From positions 1-64,000 of the forward strand of contig QJPP01003106.1 in assembly GCA_003996215.1 (NCBI GenBank): a DNA stretch of 64,000 bases. Reading direction: 5' to 3'. A program made the translations under genes and the position numbers. Origin of the DNA: Jaltomata sinuosa (lineage: Eukaryota > Streptophyta > Magnoliopsida > Solanales > Solanaceae). Under the pieces are notes generated by a model. That model did no database searches. It worked only from the letters and a program-made list of their open reading frames with translations, and had not been told where the DNA came from. How positions within the stretch are numbered: position 1 is the stretch's first letter; every line of letters starts with the position of its first letter. This document shows, piece by piece, positions 47,815-59,416 of this stretch.

Positions 47815-48933
47815 GGTATATGGGGGAAGCCTTCCATAGGTCCTACCTGCTGGGCTTACGAGTGCCGGAGGAGGTGCATACAGTACCTTCTGGTTTCATC
47901 ATATAACTTTATATCATTCATTTGTGTTTGGTTCCACACTTGTTTGCTATTTGTTATGTGTACGCTCTGGTAGTATGGGATGCCAGATGGTTTACTTTCA
48001 CTTGTATGCATTCCTCGGGTGTATGGGCGCCCGTTGGGACTATAGGTAGAATTAATTTATTCGCTATTATCGTAGTACCTGTTCATATTATAGTTACTTG
48101 TGGGTTATTGTTCGATTTCCCCTACATTGTGAGTTGTATTTCAAGCAGGATCATATTTAGTTGCCTTCCTTCCTTCCTTTTTATTTGAGGTTATCGATAT
48201 ACCACCATATTTCTTAAATCCTCTATATATATTCTTGTTGCAAGGATCCATGTGCATTCTCTAAACCTTTCACTTGGTTCTATGATATATATTTGTTCTG
48301 TGGCTAGCATGGTATGTTTGTTTTCTCTTTGTCCCCTATCTGTGCTAGTTTTCGTGTGCTTTCCCTGTTTGTTTCTATGACTACTCCTTTCTTATTTGCT
48401 TTATATTGCTTTTATATCTTATATGCGCTAAGTTTGCCTATGATGCCTACTGGGTACCCGTTGCTTTGCAATTGGTGCTCATACTACACTTCTGCATCTT
48501 TAGGTGCAGATCATAGTGTGATCTATCACCATTGATTGTGTTCAGACTCGTGCAGTGCCTCCAGACATCCGAGACTTAGGGTGAGCTCCTAGCGACCGGG
48601 TCTTGACTTTTTATCTCTTTTTTGTACCATGTACTCTTTTGCTATTCAAAGACAGCTGTATATTCTATTTTGTACCCTCTTGTACTCTGTATATTTAGTA
48701 GCGGCTCTTATACTGTGATACCAGGTCGTGGGATGGTTTAGCTTTCTTTTCATATATATATATTTTCCGATCATTATATTTTGATAATTCTTATCTTGCT
48801 TTCGCCTTTTATGCTTCTTCTGCGTGCTTTACTTAGACAGTGGACTATTACTAACCATTCCAGGCTACGGGGACTAGTTCACCTACAAGGGGGATATAGG
48901 TGCCCTCATGACTTGAGAAATCAGGTCGTGATA
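47815..48933 (+). repeat. Tekay-2 5' LTR, piece 3
   Basis: Continues piece 2 after Athila-2 and ends GTCGTGATA before the primer-binding site TGGTATCAGAG at 48938. No gene. Confidence 0.8.
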
Positions 48934-49146
48934 TCTTGGTATCAGAGAGTAGGTTCACCGGTGTCTTCGATATAAGAGCCAGTGTTTAGTAGAGTCCTGC
49001 TGATCGAGGCGGAGACGTCTGTACTCAATCTTTGGGAGAATACAATGGCATTTTAGGAAATATGACTCTTTCCTTGCTTATGTATTGTGCGTCTTATCAT
49101 AGATAATTCCTGGAAATATCATTTGTTCTAGTCCACTCTTCCGCAG

Positions 49147-49651
49147 ATGGCTCGTACGAGATCTTCAACAACGGGCGAGGGTGAGCCTTCAACACTAGAA
49201 CACCCAACTCTAGCTAGGGGTCGGGGTGGTCGTAGAGGTAGAAGCTGAGGACGTGCCTGAGCAGTGGCACCAGTTAGAGCTTCTAAGATTGAGATTGAGC
49301 CCGAGTTAGTCCCAGAGAAGCAGCCCGTAGACCAGGGACAACCCAGGTGCCACCAGGGTCGGCACCAACATCTATATCCACACAATCCCCAGCCTTCGTC
49401 AGATATTCAATGTCTGCTTCTGCAGTTACTACATATGATTGAGGGTCAGACTTCATATATGGCATAGACATCCGCTCTAGGGGCAGCCCTGGGTGTTCAG
49501 AGTTCAGGAGCACAGTCTGCTACTGTGGCTCCCCATGCTAAGGTTCTTCCCGTACCTACAGTTGCTCAACCTCTTTCTCCCCGCCCAGTTATGATAGAAT
49601 CAGAGTAGAGAAGGCTTTGGGATGATTTTTGAGATTGTATCCCCCAAGGTC
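49147..49651 (+). pseudogene. Tekay-2 gag, N-terminal fragment
   Basis: Starts at ATG 49147 with MARTRSSTTGEGEPS, like MVRTRSSASHGDE of Tekay-1. Later it reads SSDIQCLLLQLLHMIE, GAALGVQSSGAQSATVAPHA and VAQPLSPRPVMIESE, aligning with the first 140 or so residues of Tekay-1 gag. There are stops in the first third, a frame change near 49605, and a TGA just after it. The match ends at about 49651 (LRLYPPR), where inverted Tekay-4 sequence begins. The gag core, zinc knuckle and pol are all missing. Confidence 0.82.
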
Positions 49652-51556
49652 TAGTTGCACTATTATCACGGACGTAAGCAATATAGGCGAAGCACCCCTT
49701 CCAAACCAACCGCTGGGAACTCAGGAAAGATATAACTCCCCTCGGCATGTGGCCATCAACACCCTTCCATAAAATATGAGGGATACCAGGCATCCGTAGA
49801 GTAATAGTCTTGGCGAAGCAATCCACCAAGTGAGATACCCCAGAATAGTCATAACACAAGCCTGATATACATTATCCACTACTAAAGAGTCTCCTACTAG
49901 GGTAGATACATGCATGGGCATAGGTAGTAACTCACAAGTAGACTCCATACGAGTAGCAAAGTAAGCAGATATATGAGAATGTAGACACCGGATCAAACAA
50001 TGCAAAAGGTGACCTATGATAAACTGAGATCGTACCTGTGATGACATCATTTGAAGCCTCGGCCTCCGACCAACCCAGAAATGCATATATATGGCTCCAA
50101 CCACCTCGAGCACCCTAGGGGACCACCCCTACTACCCTACGCACCATCTTTAGCAGTGGTACCGGAGCCCTGAGGGCCTGAACCTGCTGATCTTGCCGAC
50201 TCTACTAGCCTTGCCACTAAACACGTTGAACCAAAGGACAATCCCTAGAATAGTGACCTCACACTCTACACTAATAACAACCCCGACCAGTTATACCCCA
50301 CTGCGATGACCTGATTAAACCATAATGGCCACCATATCCTGAATACCCATAGCGAGCACCTCACAAAGTCAAACCAAGCTCTTGCTACCCTGACCACTCT
50401 GACCCTCTGTAATCTACAGTGCCTCTGAACAGGTCGCCTAGATTGGAAATGTTACTGCTGCTAACCCCTATCAAAGAAACCTTTACCTCTATGCTGTGAA
50501 TTACTGAATCTGCCCTGATGGTGGGGCCTCTGTTTGCTGCCTATGTAGGCCTAGCAATAAATATCCTCAATGGTACGAGCAAGATCAACAACAGTAAAAA
50601 AGCTGACCTATGATGCCACTAGGTGCTCTGAAGCCAACCAAAGTTGTAGACTCAACCCTCTAACAAAGCAATGCATCCTCTCATGCTCGGTAGGTAGAAT
50701 CATCGTGGCATGCCTAGCCAACTCATGGAAGCAGACCTCATACTCTGAAACAGTCATAGATCCCAACTCAAATCTGGTGAACTCGTCCCTCAGCCGCTCC
50801 CTCATACTGCACGATACATACTTCTCCAAGAAGGCCTCAGAGAACTAAGCCCAAGTCATAGGAGGTGACCCGGTTGGTCTACAAGCAAATATAAGATCTC
50901 CACCACTGTATGGTTAAACCATCTAGCTGAAAGGCAATATAATTTGCCCCATATGACTCAACCAAGCCAAGGTTATGTAACCTCTCCTAGCAAATAACTA
51001 GAAACTCATGGGCATCCTCTCCTAGAGCACCTGAAAATCTCAAAGAACCCTATCGAATGAACATACACAGTATCTTCTGCTCCTCAGTTGACATAGCAGA
51101 CCTAGATGGAATAGGCGGAGCAATTGATGGAGTAGGCAACACCTCTAATTGGGGAGCTGCAGTAGCACTCTTCACTCATGAACCCTGTACCGCTACCTGG
51201 GTTAAAGTCTAAGACTCATCCCTAATATGTGAGCCAATCAGAGTACCTGGCAAAGCCCCAAGCTATGACATGCCATCCAAAAACCCAAAAAATAAACCAG
51301 CGTGTTTTCAAGAATCGATGTAGCTAAAAAAACCTACTAGATGTTGGGCTGGCCCTATGTTCTATGGATGAATATGAACCTCCTTTATTCCTACATCTAG
51401 CTTTAGTTTTGGTACCCTAGCCTGGGCTTGAGATAGCACTGCAGCCCATGCCCTACCTCTACCTCTATATCGACCTCTTCCCCATCCCCTAGTTGGGGAT
51501 CTACCTACAGGTGAGGGGGCCTCGTCCTCACCTGCCACTGATCCTGTTTGCACCAT
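49652..51556 (-). pseudogene. Tekay-4 gag-protease, heavily decayed
   Basis: The ATG at 51556 begins MVQTGSVAGEDEAPSP, followed by an Arg/Gly-rich stretch. A gag piece at minus 50829-50608 reads RERLRDEFTRFELGSMTVSEYEVCFHELARHATM, aligning with the Tekay-1 and Tekay-3 gags. The protease part (minus 50000-49800) has ISAYFATRMES and VSTLVGDSLVVD, alignable with Tekay-1. The last piece (49859-49660) has DCFAKTITLRMPG and GCFAYIAYVRDNSA, the protease-RT linker. Several frame changes and stops separate these. It is the most decayed coding region in the window together with Tekay-2. Confidence 0.8.
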
Positions 51557-51610
51557 CTGAGAAAGAGTGAAACAAAAGATATTCAAAAGCTGATAGAGTC
51601 AAGGACCCAT

Positions 51611-53514
51611 AATAAGGAATCAAATAAGATGGGAGTTTTCCTAAGAATGCCCTATAGCCTCCCACAGATAAGATATAGACGTTATTGTACCAATCCACAA
51701 GACTTTACTAGGCATTTGTTGTTGTACTGGTAAGACCGGTGAACCTAAAGCTCTAATACTACTTTGTCACAACCTGAAATTGGGCCATAATAGTGCCTAC
51801 TAAACCCCCTAGTAGGCAAGCCAACCCAAGAAAATGATACTATAAATAAGAATTTAAAAAAGTAAAGCGGAAGAGAAATCATAATAGGATACGAGTCAAC
51901 AACATAGATATATACCCAATAGTACAAAATATACAAAAAGGCTCTAAAGACACCAGGAAAGATGAAATATTTATATACAAGAAACCCAAAATCCAAGACC
52001 TAGTATCACTGGTACAAGAGCGTCTAAGTGCAGGAATAGCGATGTAGAAGATACTACTATCTACAAAATATACAAAATATGGAAAGTGAAAAATAGAGAA
52101 AAAGTACTAAATATACAGATGTTGGGAGCTCACCATAATCCGCTATGCAAATGGCCTCAAAAGAGTGGATGGTCAACAAGGTTGTCTCATACTAGGTGCT
52201 GCATCAGAAAAAAATGCAAAATATAGTATGAGCACCAAAATATGGGGTGCTCAGTAGGCATCATAGGCCGATCAAGCTTAAAAAGATAATATATAATATA
52301 AGAGACAGGAAAGTAAACTAGCTATCGGGATCTACCTAAATTTAGTTATTGCAGGAAAACTAAAAAGCAAGCACAATCCAAACCAACGATGAAGATAATA
52401 ATAATAATGTAATAAACCGCTATAGGTGCACACAAGTGAATGTGATGTATCATAGGATAATATGATGCAGAATTTGGCCAATACAGTAAAGTAAAAACCC
52501 TAAAATATGATTTATGAGATTGCCTCGCAGGCTCCCCAAACCATCTTACAAGCTACCCTAGAGCTCATCAACATATGCAATAAAAGTGAAACCTAGATAT
52601 GTGCTCCTCAAACTACCCAAAATTGTACCTCGGACTCATCAACAGAAAAATAAATAGACAAAAGGTCCAAAAATGTCCCTCAGACTGAGTGTAAAAGTGT
52701 ACTATCCTTTCTTTTCTAAAAAGAGATAAAAACCATGAAATTTCATTCTGAAATCTAAAACCATAGTAAATGTAGAAATTCTCATCTTTTGATAAAAATC
52801 TCATATTTTCCTCAATCTCGTATCACTAGCCATGTATATGCATGAATTAGTATATGCGTGCCATGACCGAGAATATGAGTATACGTACATATCAAAAAGG
52901 TAAAAAGCACCCTTCAGACAAGATGAATGACTTGAGACTCCATCGAAATCCGAGCTATAGCCTTGGGCCCACAGTTACATAGTAAACAAAAGAAGAAATA
53001 TGAAAAAATGGGATAATACAGTAAAAATGATATATAATGCCTACTCTACCTCTAAAACCTTCTTAAAACTCATACAAAGGGTTCTAGGCTGACATAACGA
53101 GGCTACATAAACTAAGAATAAACATGGTAATTCTATTCTATGATCTCAGAAATAGCTAAATAAACAAAAATAGGATTTAAGCCTAATTCTAACCTAAACT
53201 TTCCCTAACGTTCAAGTAAATTATATCATTTAAAATCTAACTAAGTAAGTTCTAACAGAAGTAAACTATAACCTACCTCGGGGCCGAACTGCAAGCACGA
53301 ATCATCAATTATCTGCTTTCCCCTTTCAAATAGCCTCAGAATACTGCCACGCTATCCTAAACATAATCTAGGTGTCAAGATGAGAAAAATGACATCCATA
53401 TTGATATACAAAAATTTAGACCAAAAATTGGGTCAAAAAATGAACCTCGGGCCCCGCTTAATGGAACAGAAAATAAATTTCACAAACATGCTCCCAATGG
53501 AATGCAAGGTGCAT
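51611..53514. repeat. Duplicated segment, copy 1 (source)
   Basis: Spans 5' leader, primer-binding site and part of the Tekay-4 LTR. A near-identical copy lies at 54893-56766. Neither end is an LTR end. Confidence 0.9.
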
Positions 53515-54502
53515 GCCCCAAATTTCAGAGGAATCGGGGGATGAATTTGGATCCGAATGGTCCAAACCCATCACTTAAGCTAGCAAGAATCATGCAATAA
53601 AGGACCCAATTTGGAAATGAAATTTGGAATTAACAACCATACGCGTAATAGAAAGATATGGGGAACATAATTACCTTGGTAGCTCAAGAAATGGGCTAGA
53701 ATTGAAGCAAAAGCTCTCTTGACGAGCTCTACAATAGAGGAAATGTTTTTTGGAGACTAAGTGAAATGAAGGAGAAGAGTTTATTTAAAGTCTCAGCAAT
53801 TGTTGCACCTTTGGACAAATTGTCGCAGGCGTAACATCCCACCAGTAGTCAAATCATCATAGAAGTGGGGGTCAATAGTAACCTCTTGCTCTGTAGGTGT
53901 TGCCCAAGATCTGCAGGAGCGAAGGCTGCTGACATCAGGCTCTTCCACAGTTGCGGCTCCACTGGTGTAGATCAGGCACCGCAATGGTAGTTGCACCAGC
54001 TGCACCAGGAAAACAACAACGACAAAAATACCCAAACAAACCCTCAAGATTCATTCAGAAGCCTGTGAGCATAAACAAAATATGCTACCCAATTGGAAAT
54101 GATATTCTGGACTCAATAGAATGACCAATGAAGGTTGTCTTGATGAAATATTGACCACAATCAACCCTTTATCTATTTTGCTTAAAAGTTACCCAAGTAC
54201 CCAAAATTAATTAGGAAGCCTCGATACCCAAACCAAAGTTTGACTAGCTGAAAGTCAATATTCTGGAGCTAACAGCACTAACAGAATTTTCATCTGAGCC
54301 TTTCTTCTCTGAATGTTGACCAAAGTCAACTCTTTTAGCTTTAAAAGTTCAAAAATAGGAAAATAGGCTTAAAATACAAATGAACTATTCGAGAATTAAA
54401 CCGTCAGTCCCGGCAAGTCAGAAATGACCTCTAACCACTATAGAAAAGCTTGAAATGCAGGAAAAACATGAAAACAAGAAAATAACCTAGAGGGTCATTA
54501 TA
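51765..54502 (-). repeat. Tekay-4 5' LTR (2738 bp)
   Basis: Plus strand TGTCACAACC to GGGTCATTATA; the minus-strand start TATAATGACCC is TGTAATGACCC with one change. CTTTAAATAA (minus, 53781-53790) is a possible TATA box. No gene. The 142 bases at 54503-54644 to its right are unassigned. Confidence 0.8.
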
Positions 54503-54644
54503 AGTGTCCCTTACGTTGTTTTGTACGTATCATCTGTTTGGGTAGTATTGACAATTTGTCATCTTGGAATTGGGTATAGTTAACTTAATAGTCCACATTA
54601 TCCTTTTTTGGTACTAATGCGACTTACAGACATCCTTTAATATA

Positions 54645-57600
54645 TGATAAGTTGGTATTCTACCTACTTATTTAGCTTCTAATCTTATGTTTTTGCTAGT
54701 ATGAAGTGGATAAATAGTGCCACTTGTCACGAATTTCTTCTATTTTGCAGATTTTTGTGTTTTAGAAGTGTTCTAGAAAGATTCAAGTGAAAATAAGTCA
54801 AATGGAGCAAAAAGAGGAGCTGTTGATCACTGGCATCAAATTGACTATCGCAACCGCGAGACCTAAGGCACGCGATCGTGATGTTATTGTACAATAAGGA
54901 ATCAAATAAGATGGGAGTTTTCCTAAGAATCCCTTATAGCCTCCCACATATAAGATATAGACGTTATTGTACCAATCCACAAGACTTTACTAGGCATTTG
55001 TTGTTATACTGGTAAGACCGGTGAACCTAAAGCTCTAATACTACTCTATCACAACCTGAAATTGGGCCATAATAATGCCTAATAAACCCCCTAGTAGGCA
55101 AGCCAACCCAAGAAAATGATACTATAAATACGAATTAAAAAAAGTAAAGCGGAATAGAAATCATAATAGGATACGGGCCAACAGTATAGATATATACCCA
55201 ATAGTACAAAATATACAAAAAGGCTCTAAAGAGACCAGGAATGATGAAATATTTATATACAAGAAAACCAAAACCCCGGACCTGGTATCACTGGTACAAG
55301 AGCATCTAAGTGTTAAAATAGTGATGTACAAGATACTAAATAGAGAAAAAGTAGTAAATCTCCAGATGTTGGAAACTCACCATAATCCACTATGCAAATG
55401 GACTCAAACGAGTGGATGGTCAACAAGGTTGTCTCATACTAGGTGCTGCATCAGGAAAAAAATATGCAAAAATATAGTATAAGCACCAAAATGTGGGGTG
55501 CTCAGTAGGCATCATAGGCCGATCATGCTCAAAAAGATAATATATAATATAAGAGACAAGAAAGTAAACTAGCTATCGGGATCTACCTAAATTTAGTTAT
55601 TGCAGGAAAACTAAAAATCAAGCGCAATCCAAACAAACGATGAAGATAATAATAATAATGTAATAAACCACTATAGGTGCACACAGAGGAATGTGATGTA
55701 TCATAGGATGATATGATGCAGAATGTGGTCAATACAGTAAAGTAAAAATCCCAAAATATGATTCATGAGATTTCCTCGTAGGATCCCCAAACCATCTTAC
55801 AAGGTACCCTAGAGCTCATCAACATATGCAATAAAAGTGAAACCTAGATATGTGCTCCTCAGACTACCCAAAATTGTACCTCGGACTCATCAACAGAAAA
55901 ATAAATAGACAAAAGGTCCAAAAATGTCCCTCAGACTGAGTGTAAAAGTGTACTATCCTTTCTTTTCTAAAAAGAGATAAAAACCATGAAATTTCTTTCT
56001 GAAATCTAAATTCATAGTAAATGTAGAAACTCTCATCTTTTGATCAAAAATATCATATTTTCCTCAATCTCGTATCACTAGCCATGTATATGCATGAATT
56101 AGTATATGCATGCCATGACCGAGAATATGAGTATAAGAACATATCAAAAAGGAAAAAAGCACCCTTCAGACAAGATGACTGACCTGAGACTCCATCGAAA
56201 TCCGAGCTATAGCCTTGGGCCCACAGTTACATAGTAAACAAAAGAAGAAATATGAAAAAATGGGATAATACAGTAAAAATGATATATAATGCCTACTATA
56301 CCTCTAAAACCTTCTTAAAACTCATACTAAGGGTTCTAGGCTAACATAACGAGGCTATATAAACTAAGAATAAACATGGTAATTCTATTCTATGATCTCA
56401 AAAATAGCTAAATAAGCAAAAATAGGATTTAAGCCTAATTCTAACCTAAACCTGCCCTAACGTTCAAGTAAATTATATCACTTAAAATCTAAGTAAGTAA
56501 GTTCTAACATAAGTAAACCATAACCTACCTCGGGGTCAAACTGCAAGCATGAATCATCAATCATCTGCTTTCCCCTTTCAAATAGCCTCAGAATGCTGCC
56601 ATGCTATCATAAACATAATCTAGGTGTCAAGATGAGAAAAATGACACCCATATTGATATACAAAAATTTAGACCAAAAATTGGGTCCAAAAATGAACCTC
56701 GGGCCCCGCTTAATGGAACAGAAAATAAATTTCACAAACATGCTCCCAATGGAATGCAAGGTGCATCAACCACATCTTTGGCTAATCCTTGGAACTTTTG
56801 GCAAGCTTGGAGAGCAAGTTCAATAACCAACACCAATGGAGTGAAGATTTGGATCCTCTTTATTGTAAAATCTTTAATTTCCATTCTTCAACTCTTGTTC
56901 TTAATTGCTATTTTATTGGTGTATTGTTGACTTGAGATTTTGGGTTTGTATTGGAGATAATACTTGTTGGGTTATTGAATTCATATATAGATTTTGTTCT
57001 TGTTTGATTATTTGGGTCTATTGAATCCTCCATTGCTTGAATTTATAGTCAATGGTTGCAAACATTGACTTAGCTTTCTAATTTGGGTTTTTGCTAGGGA
57101 GAGAAATTCTTGAATTCGGGAAGATTCAATAGTGGGTACTTGGGAATCCATCTAGATTGGAGGCTAGGAATAGCTCATATCACGGAATCTCCCATTTAAG
57201 GGTCTGAGCTAGGAATACGATGACCTCCCCAAGTTAATTGGTTGTTTGTTTATCGCATCGAATGATGTTCTAACCGAAATCATCGGAAATATGGATGTTG
57301 ATCGAGAGATAGCATTCCACACTTATGACTAAGACTACCTAAGTGTCAATCGGGTGCAAGTCTTGTGAATTTGAATTCCCAAGCCCATATCTCCCTTGTT
57401 ATCCTTGCTTGGCAAAAGCAAGGTGAGAGCTATTGATCAATCTATCTTTTATTTGGTTTTCTTTATCTTTTAGTTTTAGTCTAAAACCCCCCTTTTTAGA
57501 TATCTTTTCCCTTTTTGTTATTTGAACTTCAATAAGTTGCTTAGATTCATTATTAGCTCGATCGCGACTATATTGTTCCCTTGGGTATGACACCAACACT

Positions 57601-57680
57601 CGATGGAAATTATAAATTTTATTTTGACTACGCGATCGCCTTGACCTCCTAATCGAAGAGCATGATGTGAGCGTTTATCA
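54645..57680 (+). repeat. Athila-3 5' LTR with foreign 1.9 kb segment
   Basis: The outer parts 54645-54883 and 56771-57680 match the 3' LTR. The middle is replaced by the copied Tekay-4 segment. CG-rich CGCGATCG motif at 54871. Confidence 0.85.
54893..56766. repeat. Duplicated segment, copy 2 (inside Athila-3 LTR)
   Basis: Begins AATAAGGAATCAAATAAGA and ends GGAATGCAAGGTGCAT, like copy 1 at 51611-53514. It replaces the stretch corresponding to 62863-63110 of the other LTR. Small deletions distinguish it from copy 1 (for example near 55335). Confidence 0.88.
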
Positions 57681-57684
57681 AAAA

Positions 57685-57702
57685 TGGCACCGTTGCCGGG
57701 GA
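57685..57702 (+). promoter_or_regulatory. Primer-binding site of Athila-3, tRNA-Asp type
   Basis: TGGCACCGTTGCCGGGGA has one change from the Athila-1 site, a G to A at a CG. Confidence 0.85.
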
Positions 57703-59406
57703 ACAATTTGGCATATTGAGTTAGTTTAGAATTTGAGTTTACTTACTCTAGTTCAATTTTGTGAATAGTTGTTTTTGTTTGTTTATTTTCATTGTGTTGA
57801 ATGATGCCATGGCATCTCATAGTGAGGATGTTATGAATGAGATGAACTTGAAGGTGGAGATGCCCAAATCCCACTTCAACCTTTGATCGACCTTAAGTTT
57901 GATTCAATGGACAAAAGTCAAAGTAATCAAGCTTTTGGAAGACCTTGGAAGGAGGGTGGATGAAGGTGTATCCGGTTTTGAGTTTGTCGTGGAATGAAGT
58001 CAAAGCGTCATTCCTCACTTGAAGGCTACAAAGTGCGACATGTGGAATCAAGAGAATGGCCTTCTCATGCTAAAACCTTCACCCCGGGAGTGCCACCAGA
58101 AATTCAATTCATGTTTGGGTCGAAGGTTCAAATCTTCAAAGTGGAAATCTCGATGGTGAGGTAGCTGACGTCGCGCCGCGATGTTAAATCGTGCACTTGA
58201 TGGGAGGCAACCCATCATTTTTATGCTTTACTTCACTTTTTGTTTCTTTTTTATTTGTCTTTAGGTACCCAAAGGATGAGAAGAGGAACCAAGTGTTTAA
58301 AAGAACCCAAAAATATCTCTGAAAAATGTGCTTTTTGCACCTAGAAGAGTGTACGTCGCACATGCCATTGCACACTAAAATAGTGCACTGATCAAAAACA
58401 CTGGCAGGTGCAAACATGGTGCGTTTTGCACCTCACAAAGTGCCCGTCGCACCTGGCATCGCACGTCGAAGTAGTGCACTGTGAAATTTTTTAGAAAACT
58501 CAGTCGATTCTAAGGCATCGCGATCGCGACCCTTGACCATCGTGATCGCGATGAGATAAAATTTCAATATATCTTTGCGATTGCGTGACTCACTTTGTGA
58601 TCACATTGGGTTATAGGATCTTAACTCATCGCGATAACGTGAGAAGGCCATGCAACTGCGAGACTACGAGTAGTTTCCAGGTATTAAACGTCAATTAAGC
58701 CATTTCAAAAGCAAACACTGCTTTGAAACTTGGTTTTTCTCTCTTCCAAGGCAACTAAAATAAAAATCCACTATCAACTTCAATTTTGTAACATCCTTTG
58801 CAAATCCTCAAGTATGATCTTTGTTCTCTCTTCTTTGATTCACCCTCATTGTGCTAAAATAAGTCCCTTAAACACCCAAGTCGGTGTCAATCTTTGCTTT
58901 CTTCATACTATGTAAATTGGATGTTGGGTATGAAATTGTGGGTAGAATCTAGTACGGAGTTATAAATCTGTTGGCTTACTGATTTTTGGGGTAAAAAGTG
59001 ATGCCCATGTGGTGTAAAAATGGTGTGCAAAAGGGTGCAAGGCACCTGTTCGATGAAATGCTTGACTGAATTTTCTGGGCAAGAGGATGACCATCATAAT
59101 CACGATGCCCAAATCCCGCGATCGCGATGACCAACTTTCTGAAGCTTCGCGATTGTGATGCACTATTCCGCGATCGCGATGCTTTAATTTTTTTAAAAAA
59201 TAAATTTTTTCTTTGCGATCGCGATGGTTAGGGTCGCGATTGCGATGACCAGTTTTCACAGTCCCAAAAATAGCAACTATGCCCAGCTTAGTTTGGAATT
59301 GTTTTGGCTTGTTTCTTTGTCCTAATCTTGGCCTAATACATTGCTTTACATTCCTATCTTGTTGTTTGATAATTTTGTTCCTTGTATAGGTACTTTAAGA
59401 TTGAAA
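57703..59406 (+). other. Athila-3 interior before the envelope-like ORF
   Basis: A short open start at 57809 (MASHSEDVMNEM) soon ends; no gag domain is recognised. The Athila spacer GATGGGAGGCAACCCA lies at about 58199. Two clusters of CGCGATCGCG-type motifs (58505-58680 and 59094-59246) flank TATAAAT at 58961-58967. Another repeat-rich part (58325-58490) is built on GTGCACC and TCGCAC words. Confidence 0.65.
58505..59246 (+). promoter_or_regulatory. CGCGATCGCG arrays around a TATA box upstream of the envelope-like ORF
   Basis: TCGCGATCGCGA at 58518-58529, CGCGATCGCG at 59117-59126 and 59169-59178, GCGATCGC at 59215-59222, plus degraded copies. The same word is in this element's LTRs (about 54871 and 62849). 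TATAAAT at 58961. A candidate internal promoter (inference). Confidence 0.5.
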
Positions 59407-59416
59407 ATGACCAAAT

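Larger units (their letters stand above)
22045..49651 (+). mobile_element. Tekay-2: chromovirus 5' half, split by Tekay-3 and Athila-2
   Basis: The LTR is in three pieces, 22045-22244, 31883-33882 and 47815-48933, separated by two elements with near-matching 5-bp flanks. The LTR starts TGTAATAATCC and ends GTCGTGATA, followed by an iMet primer-binding site (TGGTATCAGAG, 48938-48948) and a gag start. Everything after about 49651 is missing; the sequence changes there to inverted Tekay-4. It is the host of the two most complete elements in the window. Confidence 0.82.
49652..54502 (-). mobile_element. Tekay-4: truncated minus-strand chromovirus
   Basis: On the minus strand: 5' LTR (51765-54502), a degraded iMet-like primer-binding site (GTATTAGAGC, 51750-51759), gag start at 51556, then decayed gag and protease up to about 49652. 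RT onward and the 3' LTR are missing. It is joined head to head with the Tekay-2 gag. Confidence 0.82.

Noticed and set aside
54503..54644. Unassigned 142 bases between Tekay-4 and Athila-3
   Set aside because: No repeat partner, domain or RNA signature seen; too short to call.
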